This document shows, one piece after another, positions 25,719-34,545 of a stretch of 64,000 bases of DNA. The stretch's first letter is position 1. Every line of letters begins with the position of its first letter. The DNA lies in contig JACKOY010000006.1 of assembly GCA_024233935.1 (NCBI GenBank), forward strand, positions 62,001 to 126,000, given 5' to 3'. The notes beneath the pieces were generated by a model. It saw nothing but the letters and a program-made list of their open reading frames with translations. It was not told the DNA's origin and ran no database searches. The DNA is from Spirochaetales bacterium (lineage in GTDB: Bacteria; Spirochaetota; Leptospiria; Leptospirales; Leptonemataceae). A program made the position numbers and the translations under genes.

Positions 25719-28700
25719 GCAAAAACCAAAATCAATGACGTCCAGGCGCACCCTAATGCTCGACCGGTTTTCGATCCTTCTGTCGTGTTGCCTTCTGGCC
25801 GGTGTTCCGGCCTGCCGTCTGTTTCAACCCGCCCCGGAGATTTCTCAGGCGCAGCAATCGCGGCCGACGCGTATTCAGGACCCGGTTCGCTACGAGGCTG
25901 CCCGGGAGCAGGTCAACCAGGCCAACCGTCTATTCTTGCGGGGGGATCTGCCCGGGGCTCTGAACCTTGCCAACCAATCCCTGGAGACCCACGAGACGTT
26001 TGAGGGGTATTATCTCAAAGGCACAATCCTGTACCGCCAGGGCAAGGCCGAAGAGTCCATTCGAGAGTTTGAGAAGGCCGAGGAATTTAACCCCGACGAT
26101 CAGCAGTTGTTGCTCACAATGGGCACCGTGTACACCGCCCTGGGCGACCTGGATGCGGCGCAGCAGCGCTACCTCACCCTGCACAATCGGTATCCCGACG
26201 ATGCCGTTTACGCCTATAAAGTCGGAACTACCTACAAGAATCTGCGGGATTACGAGCGTGCGTACATCTATCTGCAGAAAGCCGATCAGCCCGACTTCGA
26301 ATACCTGGACCAGGTCTATCTGCAGCTCGGCGATGTATGCCTGGAACTCAAGAAGTACGATGAGTCCCGTTCTTACTTTGAACGCGCCCGGGCTCAGAAT
26401 CCCAATCTACCCGATGCGGCCCAGGGCGGCCAGGCCAGTCAGGTGGCACAGCAGCTCGATCAGGGCAACGCCGCCTACGCTGCCGGCCGTTTCGACGAGG
26501 CCCTGCGTTTCTACGAAGAAGCCAAACGTATCGCGCCCAACCAGGCGATCCCGTATCTTTTGACCGGCAGCGCCCTTCTGGGTCTGGAGCGCGGGGAAGA
26601 AGCAAAACAAAATATCCTGAAGGCCGTGGAGCTGGATCCACGCAATCCGCGCGGTTACAGTCTGCTGGGCGCTGCCTACCATCAATTGGGCGATTATCGG
26701 CGGGCGGTCGAAACCTATGAGACCGGCCTCGAGATTGCTCCCGAGAATTACGAGATCTTGAATCGGTTGGGTCTTGTGTACCGCGATCGGGACGAACTGC
26801 GCAAAGCGATCGATTCCTTTTCGCGGGCAGCGGAGATAAAACCGGACTATTTGCCGGCCCGACGTAACCTGGCTTTTGCCCTGCTGGATGACAAGCGTTA
26901 CGACGAAGCCAGAAGACAATTCGAAGCCGCCTCAAGCCTGGCCCCCGAAGACCAGGACCTGCAACGGGGTGTGCGTCTGGTGGAGATCTATCAGATTCTC
27001 GACCGCGGTGACCGTTTCTTTTCCGAACGCAAACTGGACGAAGCCGTCGCCGAGTACAATCGTGCGCTCCAGATTGATGCGAATGAACCGGCGATTCATA
27101 ACGCGATCGGGCGGGCCGAACTGGAGCGGCGCCGCTATCCGCAGGCGGAGGCACAATTCAAAGCCTCCCTGGAGGCCGATCCGAACAACGTGGCCGCCCT
27201 GCAGGGTCTGTTGCGCGTTTACAGCGCCCAACGTCGGCGGGCTGACGAGCAGAGCACGCTGACCCGTTTGCAGGAGCTAACCCGCAACGACCTGACCGCG
27301 GCCATCACCCTCGGCCGCATCAAAGAAGATGCCGGGGAACTGGCGGAGGCCGAGCGCTACTATTTGGGTTTGTTAGAACAAAACCCCGAGAGTGCCGAAC
27401 TGAAGGCACGCCTCGGCTACGTGTACTATAAAATGGGCCTGGAGGAAAATTCCCGGGAGCGATACCCCCAGGCGCTGACGCTGTTCGAGAAAGCGGAAAC
27501 CTATAACGATCAGATTCCGCAGCTGCCCGATACGCTGCGCATCGTGCGTGAGAACATTGAATACGCGGCCGAGCTTCCCCGTCTGCGTGAGGCTGAGCGA
27601 CTCTTCACGGCCGGCCGATTTCGCGAGGCATTGCCGATTTTTGAGTCGGTTTACGAGCGGCTGAAGCGGCCGCTGATCCTGGTTAAGATTGCCAATTGCC
27701 ATGTGGCGCTCGGAAACGAGGAACGCGGCATGGCCCTGCTGGAAGAGGCCCAGCAATCCGGCGCGGAAACAACCGAGATTTCGGAGGCGATTTACAACCA
27801 CATGCTCCGTCGCGGCCGGGTCGACCAGGCGGAAGCCGGCTTCAACAGCATCATTGCTTCCAATCAGGAAGCATACTATTCGCATTATAAGCTGGGTGTG
27901 ATCCGGCTGATGCGCAAAGAGTATGCGCCGGCCATTGAATTTTTTGATCGGGCCCTGGTCTACAAACCGGATTTTACTCCGGCCTACCTGGCGCGCGGCG
28001 TGGCTTTTTATGGCACCGGCGAGACCGATCGAGCCCGTCGTGAATTTGAGGAGGCGTTGCGTCGCGATCGCGAGGACGTGCTGGCTTCATTCAATCTGGG
28101 CGTATTCTTCTTTAACGAAGAGATGCTGGATCAGGCCAAAAGCATCTTCACGGACCTGGTTGCGGCGGCTCCAGATTTTGCCGATGCTCGCTATCAGCTC
28201 TCCTACATTTATTTCCAGGCCGGAGACCTGGATCAGGCGGAAGAGCATATTCGACGTTGCATCGATATCAAAGAAGACGCCCGGTATTACTATGCCCTGT
28301 CCCTGATCCGCGAAAAACGGTACGAAGCCCAGCGCACGCCGGACAACGCTGCGTCTTTGCGCGAGGCCTACCAGGAAGTGGTCAATCGGTTCCCGGATTC
28401 GCCCTTTGCCCAGGATAGCCGCCAGAAGTTATTAACCATTATGCCGGACACGCGACTGGTGCAGCCGTACCGGCTTGTTGGTCCGGCCCGCAATGTTCCG
28501 ATTCTCTTTAACGGCATGATGCTGGTTCCGGAAACCTCGCGGCTGGTCAGCCTGGATATTTCCTCCAAACGCCAGCGTTGGGCACAGCCTCTGCCCGGCG
28601 CACCGGTCGGCATTGTGGCCGATACTCTGGTGCATGTGCTGGTGCCCAATGCGCTCCTGCGTTTGGACCCGGCCACCGGACAGGTTCTGGATCAGACGCC

Positions 28701-29370
28701 GGTGAGCGGCAACGCCACCGCCCTTGTTGGTAGTTACGGGCGCATGGGCATCGTGACCGAGGAAGGCGGCAAGCCTACCCTGCGGATGCGCGGTTCCGAG
28801 GGTGCGGGGAACACCGGAGAAGCGGGCACACGGTTCGCTTTTGCCGGCGGCGCGTTCTTGCGCGTGGATCGGGCCGGCAATCGGGTTACGGTCACGCGCC
28901 TGGGCGCCGATCTTTCGGCGGGCGAGAGCGCCAGCCTCGACTTTCGAAATCTGCGTTCGGATCCGGAGCTCTCGGTGGATCGTGAACGTCTGTGTATTTT
29001 TGCACCCGGCGAGCGTCTGGTCGTTTTGAACCCTTCCGATCTCGATAGCGCGGCGGTCGATGTTCCGGCCGGGACCGCCTTTTTCGCTCTGGACGACGAC
29101 GATCATGTCTACCTGCCCTCAGCGCGGCAGATGCGCGTCGTCGCCCTTGGAGAAACGGACGCCCGGGTAGTCAATCTACCACAGCCGATGTTGTCCCAGG
29201 CTTCCTTTCAGGTGCTGCCGGAAGGCGAAGGCATTCTCTATATCGGGAGTGATCGCTACGTGCGCCGGGTGGACCTGAGCGGCACGGAAGTCTGGAAGGA
29301 AGCGTTGCCGCGGGCGGCCGGCGCTCCGGCCGGCTCTATGGTCGAGGAAGCCTTCAGTCTGTACCACTGA
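25711..29370 (+). CDS. Giant TPR lipoprotein with C-terminal beta-propeller-like domain
   Basis: About 1219 residues. The N-terminus has a hydrophobic signal ending in a Cys after GVPA (C35), a plausible lipobox. Residues about 55-900 are tetratricopeptide repeats, more than twenty, with clear units such as LLTMGTVYTALGDLDAAQQRY and LLGAAYHQLGDYRRAVETYE. Residues about 910-1219 lack TPRs and consist of repeated beta strands with Asp/Gly turns (LVSLDISSKRQRWAQPLPG, LLRLDPATGQVLDQ), resembling a PQQ-type propeller. It is probably a periplasmic or outer-membrane-anchored scaffold. The chosen ATG overlaps the PEGA gene; in-frame ATGs 24 and 45 bp further are alternatives. Confidence 0.85.
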   Translation: MNEQKPKSMTSRRTLMLDRFSILLSCCLLAGVPACRLFQPAPEISQAQQSRPTRIQDPVRYEAAREQVNQANRLFLRGDLPGALNLANQSLETHETFEGYYLKGTILYRQGKAEESIREFEKAEEFNPDDQQLLLTMGTVYTALGDLDAAQQRYLTLHNRYPDDAVYAYKVGTTYKNLRDYERAYIYLQKADQPDFEYLDQVYLQLGDVCLELKKYDESRSYFERARAQNPNLPDAAQGGQASQVAQQLDQGNAAYAAGRFDEALRFYEEAKRIAPNQAIPYLLTGSALLGLERGEEAKQNILKAVELDPRNPRGYSLLGAAYHQLGDYRRAVETYETGLEIAPENYEILNRLGLVYRDRDELRKAIDSFSRAAEIKPDYLPARRNLAFALLDDKRYDEARRQFEAASSLAPEDQDLQRGVRLVEIYQILDRGDRFFSERKLDEAVAEYNRALQIDANEPAIHNAIGRAELERRRYPQAEAQFKASLEADPNNVAALQGLLRVYSAQRRRADEQSTLTRLQELTRNDLTAAITLGRIKEDAGELAEAERYYLGLLEQNPESAELKARLGYVYYKMGLEENSRERYPQALTLFEKAETYNDQIPQLPDTLRIVRENIEYAAELPRLREAERLFTAGRFREALPIFESVYERLKRPLILVKIANCHVALGNEERGMALLEEAQQSGAETTEISEAIYNHMLRRGRVDQAEAGFNSIIASNQEAYYSHYKLGVIRLMRKEYAPAIEFFDRALVYKPDFTPAYLARGVAFYGTGETDRARREFEEALRRDREDVLASFNLGVFFFNEEMLDQAKSIFTDLVAAAPDFADARYQLSYIYFQAGDLDQAEEHIRRCIDIKEDARYYYALSLIREKRYEAQRTPDNAASLREAYQEVVNRFPDSPFAQDSRQKLLTIMPDTRLVQPYRLVGPARNVPILFNGMMLVPETSRLVSLDISSKRQRWAQPLPGAPVGIVADTLVHVLVPNALLRLDPATGQVLDQTPVSGNATALVGSYGRMGIVTEEGGKPTLRMRGSEGAGNTGEAGTRFAFAGGAFLRVDRAGNRVTVTRLGADLSAGESASLDFRNLRSDPELSVDRERLCIFAPGERLVVLNPSDLDSAAVDVPAGTAFFALDDDDHVYLPSARQMRVVALGETDARVVNLPQPMLSQASFQVLPEGEGILYIGSDRYVRRVDLSGTEVWKEALPRAAGAPAGSMVEEAFSLYH

Positions 29371-29423
29371 GCGCGGCGCGAAAAATCCATTGACGCGGCC
29401 TCGATCCTGTCGAGATTTCAGCC

Positions 29424-29975
29424 TTGAGGCTGCGGCGCTTTTGGGCCGGACTGGCCGGGGGGAACGTACAATTGGCTGAAAACGAAAAACCGTTCAGTAC
29501 ACGCTGGCGGTACTACATCGATCGCAGCTTCCAGAACCAATTCATGTTGCGGTTCGCACTCGTGGTCGTGCTCGTTGCGGCGATGATGATTGGCGCGCTC
29601 TGGTTGTTGAGTGTTTACAGCTACGAGCTCTTGCCCGATGGCAATTCCCTTCTGGCCGAGACGACGACGGAAACACTTTCGTGCACGGTGGATGGCGCGG
29701 CCCTGCAGGTCCCACGACCGCCCCAAAAGTTTTACAACGCTCTGCAGTTGTACTGGCGTCCCATCGTGCTGATGAGCATGGTCAATTTAATACTAATTGT
29801 TGTTTTTGGTCTTTTCTATTCCCACTCGATGGCGGGCCCGATCCACAATATCAAAGAGAGCCTGCGGGACATGATTGGTGGAAGTCCGCCCCGTGAAATT
29901 CAGATACGTAAGGGCGACCAATTCCAGGAAGTCGTCGATCTTTTGAACCAACTCATCAAGAAGAGGGTGAAATAG
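29424..29975 (+). CDS. HAMP-only membrane protein
   Basis: A 183-residue protein with two membrane helices (about 43-65 and 112-134), a short extracytoplasmic loop of about 45 residues, and a C-terminal HAMP domain beginning HSMAGPIHNIKESL and ending near the last residue (IRKGDQFQEVVDLLNQLI). No kinase, cyclase or methyl-accepting region follows. It may be an adaptor that passes an envelope signal to another HAMP or helical protein. The start is a TTG; a second in-frame TTG at 29472 behind a ggggggaac sequence may be the real one. Its stop overlaps the next GTG by one base. Confidence 0.75.
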   Translation: MRLRRFWAGLAGGNVQLAENEKPFSTRWRYYIDRSFQNQFMLRFALVVVLVAAMMIGALWLLSVYSYELLPDGNSLLAETTTETLSCTVDGAALQVPRPPQKFYNALQLYWRPIVLMSMVNLILIVVFGLFYSHSMAGPIHNIKESLRDMIGGSPPREIQIRKGDQFQEVVDLLNQLIKKRVK

Positions 29976-30646
29976 TGTCCCGCCATATTGTGACTGTTTT
30001 TTGTTTGCTGGCCGGATTTTTGCCGGCCGCCCTTCTGGCCCAGGCTGGCGCTGCTCAATCGATGAACCGGGTTCCCCTGGAGGGGGCGGGTGAGCTGGCC
30101 TCGACCATTTCCGATCCGGCGGTCGGAATTGATTACAAGCGCGAGGCAATTTTTCGCCTGGGAGAGTTGTCCCGGGAGTTGCGCAGCCGAACGGACGTTC
30201 CGGCTTCGAATCTGTACAACCCGCTTCTGGGAGTGTTGCAGCCGCAGCAGACCGAGGGCCACTTCATTCTGCGCCGTGAAGCCTGCATCGCATTGGCAAA
30301 GTTTTCCACTCTGGACGGCTCAGAAGTCATCATTGAGCCCCTGGGTCGGGTGCTGGCCAATTCCGGCGAGCGGGAAGAAGTGCGTAACGCTGCGGCCCAG
30401 GCCCTGGTTCGTTTTCAGAATCACAGCGCCGCTGCCGCGGACCAACTCATCGCCGCCCTGAACAAGGAGCTGGATCGTGGTCCGCAGCCCGAAAACATCA
30501 ACGTCGTAACCGCGATTGTAAACGCCCTGGGCACCCTCCAGGACCGCCGCGGGTTCGTGCCCCTGATGCGGGTGATCCAATCCGCCTTCCCGAACCACAC
30601 TAAAGGCCGGGCGCAGGCGGCCCTGGAAGCGATACGCTGGAGTTAG
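29975..30646 (+). CDS. Exported HEAT-repeat protein
   Basis: A 223-residue protein with a signal peptide (TVFCLLAGFLPAALLAQA) and HEAT/armadillo-like helical repeats (REAIFRLGELSRELR, REACIALAKFSTLDG, RNAAAQALVRFQNHS, VTAIVNALGTLQDRR). It is likely a periplasmic protein-binding solenoid. The GTG start overlaps the upstream stop (TAGTG), so it is coupled to the HAMP protein and probably ends the operon that begins with the PEGA lipoprotein. Its last codons lie inside the first copy of the 24-bp tandem repeat. Confidence 0.78.
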   Translation: MSRHIVTVFCLLAGFLPAALLAQAGAAQSMNRVPLEGAGELASTISDPAVGIDYKREAIFRLGELSRELRSRTDVPASNLYNPLLGVLQPQQTEGHFILRREACIALAKFSTLDGSEVIIEPLGRVLANSGEREEVRNAAAQALVRFQNHSAAAADQLIAALNKELDRGPQPENINVVTAIVNALGTLQDRRGFVPLMRVIQSAFPNHTKGRAQAALEAIRWS

Positions 30647-30776
30647 TTCAGAGCGATACGCTGGAGTTAGTTCAGAGCGATACGCTGGAGTTAGTTCAGA
30701 GCGATACGCTGGAGTTAGTTCAGAGCGATACGCTGGAGTTAGTTCAGAGCGATACGCTGGAGTTAGTTCAGAGCGA
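30628..30776. repeat. 24-bp tandem repeat, six copies plus a partial
   Basis: Six exact copies of a 24-bp unit beginning agcgatacgctggag start at 30628, 30652, 30676, 30700, 30724 and 30748, followed by five or more bases of a seventh. The first copy contains the last codons and stop of the HEAT-repeat gene, so the array arose by duplication of that gene's 3' end. It ends just before the stop of the convergent NAD-kinase-like gene. The copies are identical, which points to recent expansion. Confidence 0.95.
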
Positions 30777-30778
30777 AC

Positions 30779-31675
30779 TCAAACCGAATGCACGATGTGC
30801 AGGCGGTCTTTTGCCAGTCGAAAAGCCGCCACGCATCCCGGCGGAAAGTCGAAGGTGCGATCGGGGTTGGCGTCCACGGTGATTTCGCCGTCCATTTCGG
30901 AAATGACGCGCAACTCTTCTTTCTCCGACACTTCCGGATTCAGGTAACGGTAGCTGGTTCGAGCGCGCATGCCCGGTTCGCGCACGATGGCCCGGAAAAA
31001 GGGCGCGTCCTTGGGAAAGCTGTAGTCGGCGTCCGGGCGGGTCTGACAATTCCGGTACCAACCGGTTGAGCCAGCCCCGGTTGCGATCAAGAGCCCGGAG
31101 CACTTCTGTTCTTCCAGCTCTCCCTGCCCTCCGACGACGATCAGATAGCGGCTGATGTAATCATGAAATTGGCTTCGCACGGTAATCTCAGATGTGCAGG
31201 GGCCGGTACGCAATCGACGCCCATCGGGGTAATCGAGGGTGCCTTCCACCCGGGTCCATTCTTCGATTCGAGGCGCCGCCCCCTGCTGCAGTTTTTGAGC
31301 GGCAGCCAGAAAATCGTCCGGCGCGAAGTAGAGCAGGGCGCCCGTTGAGGTGGCCGGGTCCGAGTTCAGGCCGAGCAACGGTTTGTGGTCGGCAAAGTGA
31401 CTTACGTAAACGAAATGATTATCGCCCCCGAAGCTGACCAAAAAGTCGTATTCGGAGTGGGCCACAAAGGGAAGCTCGGAACGGTTGATGTAGCGGGCGG
31501 GCAAGGCGGCTTGAAGCGCTTCGAGATTGGCCTTTTGCCGATCGTGCGAAGCAAACACGCGATCGTAGGCGTCGTTCTGCAGAGCGTAGACCTTGCGTGC
31601 CGTTTCGGCCGATCCATAGCGGATCAGGTCCCGCTCCCACTTCGTCCGCTTAACGACGACGAGAAATCGTTTCAA
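30779..31675 (-). CDS. NAD kinase-like protein (NADK2-like)
   Basis: A 298-residue protein with the fold marks of ATP-NAD kinases: a nucleotide loop SFGGDNHFVYVSHF, GLNSDPATSTGALL, and the glycine-rich motif ATGAGSTGWYRN. The canonical GGDGT is GGDN here, and the order of motifs is nearer to eukaryotic mitochondrial NADK2-type proteins than to the usual bacterial PpnK. It probably phosphorylates NAD or NADH, but the changed motif leaves activity open. The ATG lies 26 bp inside the 3' end of the ubiE-like gene, so the two are cotranscribed. Length is in the normal range. Confidence 0.78.
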   Translation of the reverse strand: MKRFLVVVKRTKWERDLIRYGSAETARKVYALQNDAYDRVFASHDRQKANLEALQAALPARYINRSELPFVAHSEYDFLVSFGGDNHFVYVSHFADHKPLLGLNSDPATSTGALLYFAPDDFLAAAQKLQQGAAPRIEEWTRVEGTLDYPDGRRLRTGPCTSEITVRSQFHDYISRYLIVVGGQGELEEQKCSGLLIATGAGSTGWYRNCQTRPDADYSFPKDAPFFRAIVREPGMRARTSYRYLNPEVSEKEELRVISEMDGEITVDANPDRTFDFPPGCVAAFRLAKDRLHIVHSV

Positions 31676-32462
31676 TTGCTTCCCCGGTGGGCTTCTGGGC
31701 CACGTGCATCACGCTCGCGCCCAACATGAAGTTTCGGTAGTGTACGGGTCCAAAACCGGCCTGCTCAATTTCACGCTTAAGCTCCTCCTGGCCGGGATAC
31801 ATTTCAGCCGAGGCCGGCAGATAATCGTACATTTCGTGTCGACTACCGTGGGTCCAGTGCCCGATGCGCGGAACGATTCGCGTAAAAAACCAGCGATGCA
31901 CGTAGCCCGGAATTCTGTATGGCACACGGCCGACGTCCAGAATCACCAGGCGACCACCCGGACGCAACACGCGCAGGCATTCTGCCAGGCAGCGGGCCCG
32001 GTCGGTCACATTTCGAAGGCCGAAACCAATCGTGACCGCATCGAAGGTGTCGGCCGTGAAACGAGCCAGGTCCATCGCGTCGCCCTCCTCGATTTCGATT
32101 GTCGCCAGGCTCTTTTTTGCGCGCGCCCCATCGATGCGAGCCTGCAGGACGGCCAGCATCTGCGGGCTGAAGTCGTAGGCAACCACTCGCGCGCCGGGTC
32201 CTGTCCAGGCCGCCAGTTTGAGGGCGATATCTCCGCTCCCCGAGCACAGGTCGAGCACGGACTGGCCGGAATCGCGCTTCAGGCCCGTCGCCCGAACAAC
32301 CGCTCGTTTCCAGAGGCGATGCAGGCCAAATGTGATGCGATCGTTAAACTGGTCGTAGCGGCGAGCGATTGCGTCAAAGTTCTCCCGCACATAGTCCGCG
32401 CGGTTTTCCGCGGGTAGCCGATATTCCTTACTTCTGCTTGTCAGCGTATGGCCTCCCTGCAT
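31650..32462 (-). CDS. ubiE: UbiE/MenG-type quinone methyltransferase
   Basis: About 270 residues. The SAM-binding motif DLCSGSGDIALKLA is followed by VVAYDFSPQML, FDAVTIGFGLRNVTDR and LRPGGRLVILDVGRV, the ordered signatures of the UbiE/COQ5 family. These enzymes methylate the demethylmenaquinone or ubiquinone precursor. The family usually has 230-250 residues, so the N-terminal extension may be partly untranslated; I take the ATG at 32462. A gggagg sequence 6 bp upstream of an in-frame CTG is an odd alternative. It diverges from the gene at 32548. Confidence 0.85.
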   Translation of the reverse strand: MQGGHTLTSRSKEYRLPAENRADYVRENFDAIARRYDQFNDRITFGLHRLWKRAVVRATGLKRDSGQSVLDLCSGSGDIALKLAAWTGPGARVVAYDFSPQMLAVLQARIDGARAKKSLATIEIEEGDAMDLARFTADTFDAVTIGFGLRNVTDRARCLAECLRVLRPGGRLVILDVGRVPYRIPGYVHRWFFTRIVPRIGHWTHGSRHEMYDYLPASAEMYPGQEELKREIEQAGFGPVHYRNFMLGASVMHVAQKPTGEAIETISRRR

Positions 32463-32547
32463 AGTCGGGTTGGGGCGTGCCCCGCGCCACCTTTTAGGCG
32501 TCGTTGACGTCAGGGAAAGTAAAAAAGCCGCGGCGCGCGCGTGTTGA

Positions 32548-34503
32548 ATGGCAAAAACGGGAAACGCGAACCCACCACCCATGGACCAGTCGTCGGGCCT
32601 CCAGGTTCTGGACGTCAAGCAGGCCTCGGATGTGGTGCAGGCGCTTGAAGCGCGCGGCGACTTCAAGTACAAGGGCATCGCACGTCTTTATACGATTATT
32701 ACCAACTGGACCGACCGGTTTGACAGCAACGGCATCCTGCCGACCCTTGAGCAACTGTGTCGCGAGAGCGAGCTTCCCGAAGACAAAGTCAAAGCCTATT
32801 TACGTGAAATGACCGGGCGTGGCTCCACGAACTCGCCCGTAATCGTAGCCATGCCTTCGTTGCAGTTTGTTCCGGGATCGGATTCGCGCATCGAAAACAT
32901 GACTGTTTACTGCCGGCCGGGCCAGCGCGAAGGGGGCAACGCCCAGCGCTACTACGCGGCCTTCGTCGATAAGAACACCAAGGCTCTAACGCGCTGGCTC
33001 CAGGTCCGTCCGGCGCCAAAAGCAGACGTCACCCGCAATCTATTGAACCAGGCTATTCGGGAAGGTCGTTTGCGCGATACGCGGGCCCGCACCGAAGTGG
33101 CCCGGTTGTTTCTGAACGAGATGGACCAGACGGCCGAGGAGCGCCGCTTGAACAACGTACTCCATGTTCGCCCGGTTCTGAAACGATTGATCGATACGAA
33201 ACAGATGCTGCTTTTGAACGGTCAGACCCCGGACGGGCAGGACTTCAACGGCGTGTTCTTTAACCAGGGGGCCGAGCTGGAAGATCGTTTTAACGTGATC
33301 GCTGAATACTTTACGCGCAATGTCAGCGCCGGCGGCGGAGATGCGAGCGATCCGGAGGCGGTTCGGGCCCAGCTTGATGCTGTGGATGCCGGTCGTTATG
33401 CAAGCCTCAACGAAAGTCAAAAACAGGTCGTGCAGGAACTGCTCCTTTTGACGCCCGTTGTGATCAAGAACCGCAAAGCGGCTGTGGAGAAGACCCGGGA
33501 GGAAGCCCTCACCAAAGTGGTTGAGGAGTTGCTCAAGCACCCCCGTCCGGTCGAGGCGAGCGCCCTGAAGAGCGTGGAAGCGGAAGACGCCGCTCACATG
33601 CGCAGCATCAAAGGTATCCTCCATGCTGACTTTGCTCTGGGCGGACGCATTCGCGAATTCTATCTCCACAAAGATAATGTCGCCCAGGCCATTGACCATG
33701 CCCGGCAACTCTTCGATACGGACGGCAATGATGTCGAAGTGCGCATCCTGAGTGCCATGGGTCTGGAGAGGCACCTGGATACGGACCGCTACCGTGCTTT
33801 TCTGGACCTGGAGCAGCGTACGTTGTTCTCGTATCTGGGTTTCTTCAAGCGCCTCTGGCGCATGCTGACCGGGAATCGCAAGCTTTCCGAGAAGGAAGTC
33901 GTGCAGCTCAAGCGCGAAGCCCAGAAAGAACAAGAGCAGGAGCGCGCCCGGGTGCGCAAGACCGAGGCCCGCAAGGCGCAGAAAGAACTCGTGAGTAAAC
34001 GCATGAAGGGTGCGGATGAAGGCGGGGAGTCTGAGGGAGCCGGCGAGGGCGGGAGTCGCGCGGGAGGCGACCACGTCAATGCTCCTGAACCGCCGAGCAG
34101 TGAGGAGAAAGCAGCTCAGGACCAGAGTCGGGAAGAAGCCCGGGAAACCCTCAAGCAGATTGTGGACATCCTGGACGAAGCCTGGAAAAATCGGCTACTG
34201 CCCAACCGCACTTACCTTGTCGAACGCATGAAGGGGTTCGACGAAGATCAGCTGATCATGTTTCTCAAGAAGTACGGTCGCAAAGAAGTGCTTTCGTTTC
34301 AAATCAAACACGATCGGCCGGAGTATGTCTGGCCGATTCTGATTTCCCGCCGTTATTTGCGTCGTTTTGGAAAGTCCCTTCTGGGCCGTGTTTCCGACGA
34401 AGCCGACGCCCAGCGCAAGGCCCAGATGCCGGACCAGCACAAGTTCGATGTAGCCAACTCTATTGAAGAGTTCTTGAATCGCGTGTTGCCGCGGCTCGGT
34501 TGA
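32548..34503 (+). CDS. Large charged cytoplasmic protein, unknown (type A)
   Basis: A 651-residue protein without signal peptide. Residues 1-90 resemble a helical DNA-binding-like module (GILPTLEQLCRESELPEDKVKAYL). Residues 90-430 are alpha/beta. A Lys/Glu/Arg-rich coiled stretch (about 440-490: EAQKEQEQERARVRKTEARKAQKE) and an acidic/Gly linker follow. A C-terminal helical module (about 530-645) contains LDEAWKNRLLPNRTYLVERM and EEFLNRVLPRLG. The layout resembles the gene at 44442. No catalytic motif is visible. It lies between a divergent ubiE-like gene and pyk. Confidence 0.7.
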   Translation: MAKTGNANPPPMDQSSGLQVLDVKQASDVVQALEARGDFKYKGIARLYTIITNWTDRFDSNGILPTLEQLCRESELPEDKVKAYLREMTGRGSTNSPVIVAMPSLQFVPGSDSRIENMTVYCRPGQREGGNAQRYYAAFVDKNTKALTRWLQVRPAPKADVTRNLLNQAIREGRLRDTRARTEVARLFLNEMDQTAEERRLNNVLHVRPVLKRLIDTKQMLLLNGQTPDGQDFNGVFFNQGAELEDRFNVIAEYFTRNVSAGGGDASDPEAVRAQLDAVDAGRYASLNESQKQVVQELLLLTPVVIKNRKAAVEKTREEALTKVVEELLKHPRPVEASALKSVEAEDAAHMRSIKGILHADFALGGRIREFYLHKDNVAQAIDHARQLFDTDGNDVEVRILSAMGLERHLDTDRYRAFLDLEQRTLFSYLGFFKRLWRMLTGNRKLSEKEVVQLKREAQKEQEQERARVRKTEARKAQKELVSKRMKGADEGGESEGAGEGGSRAGGDHVNAPEPPSSEEKAAQDQSREEARETLKQIVDILDEAWKNRLLPNRTYLVERMKGFDEDQLIMFLKKYGRKEVLSFQIKHDRPEYVWPILISRRYLRRFGKSLLGRVSDEADAQRKAQMPDQHKFDVANSIEEFLNRVLPRLG

Positions 34504-34545
34504 CGACCGGCTTTTTTTGTTCCCCTGCCAGGCTCCTTCCGGGCC

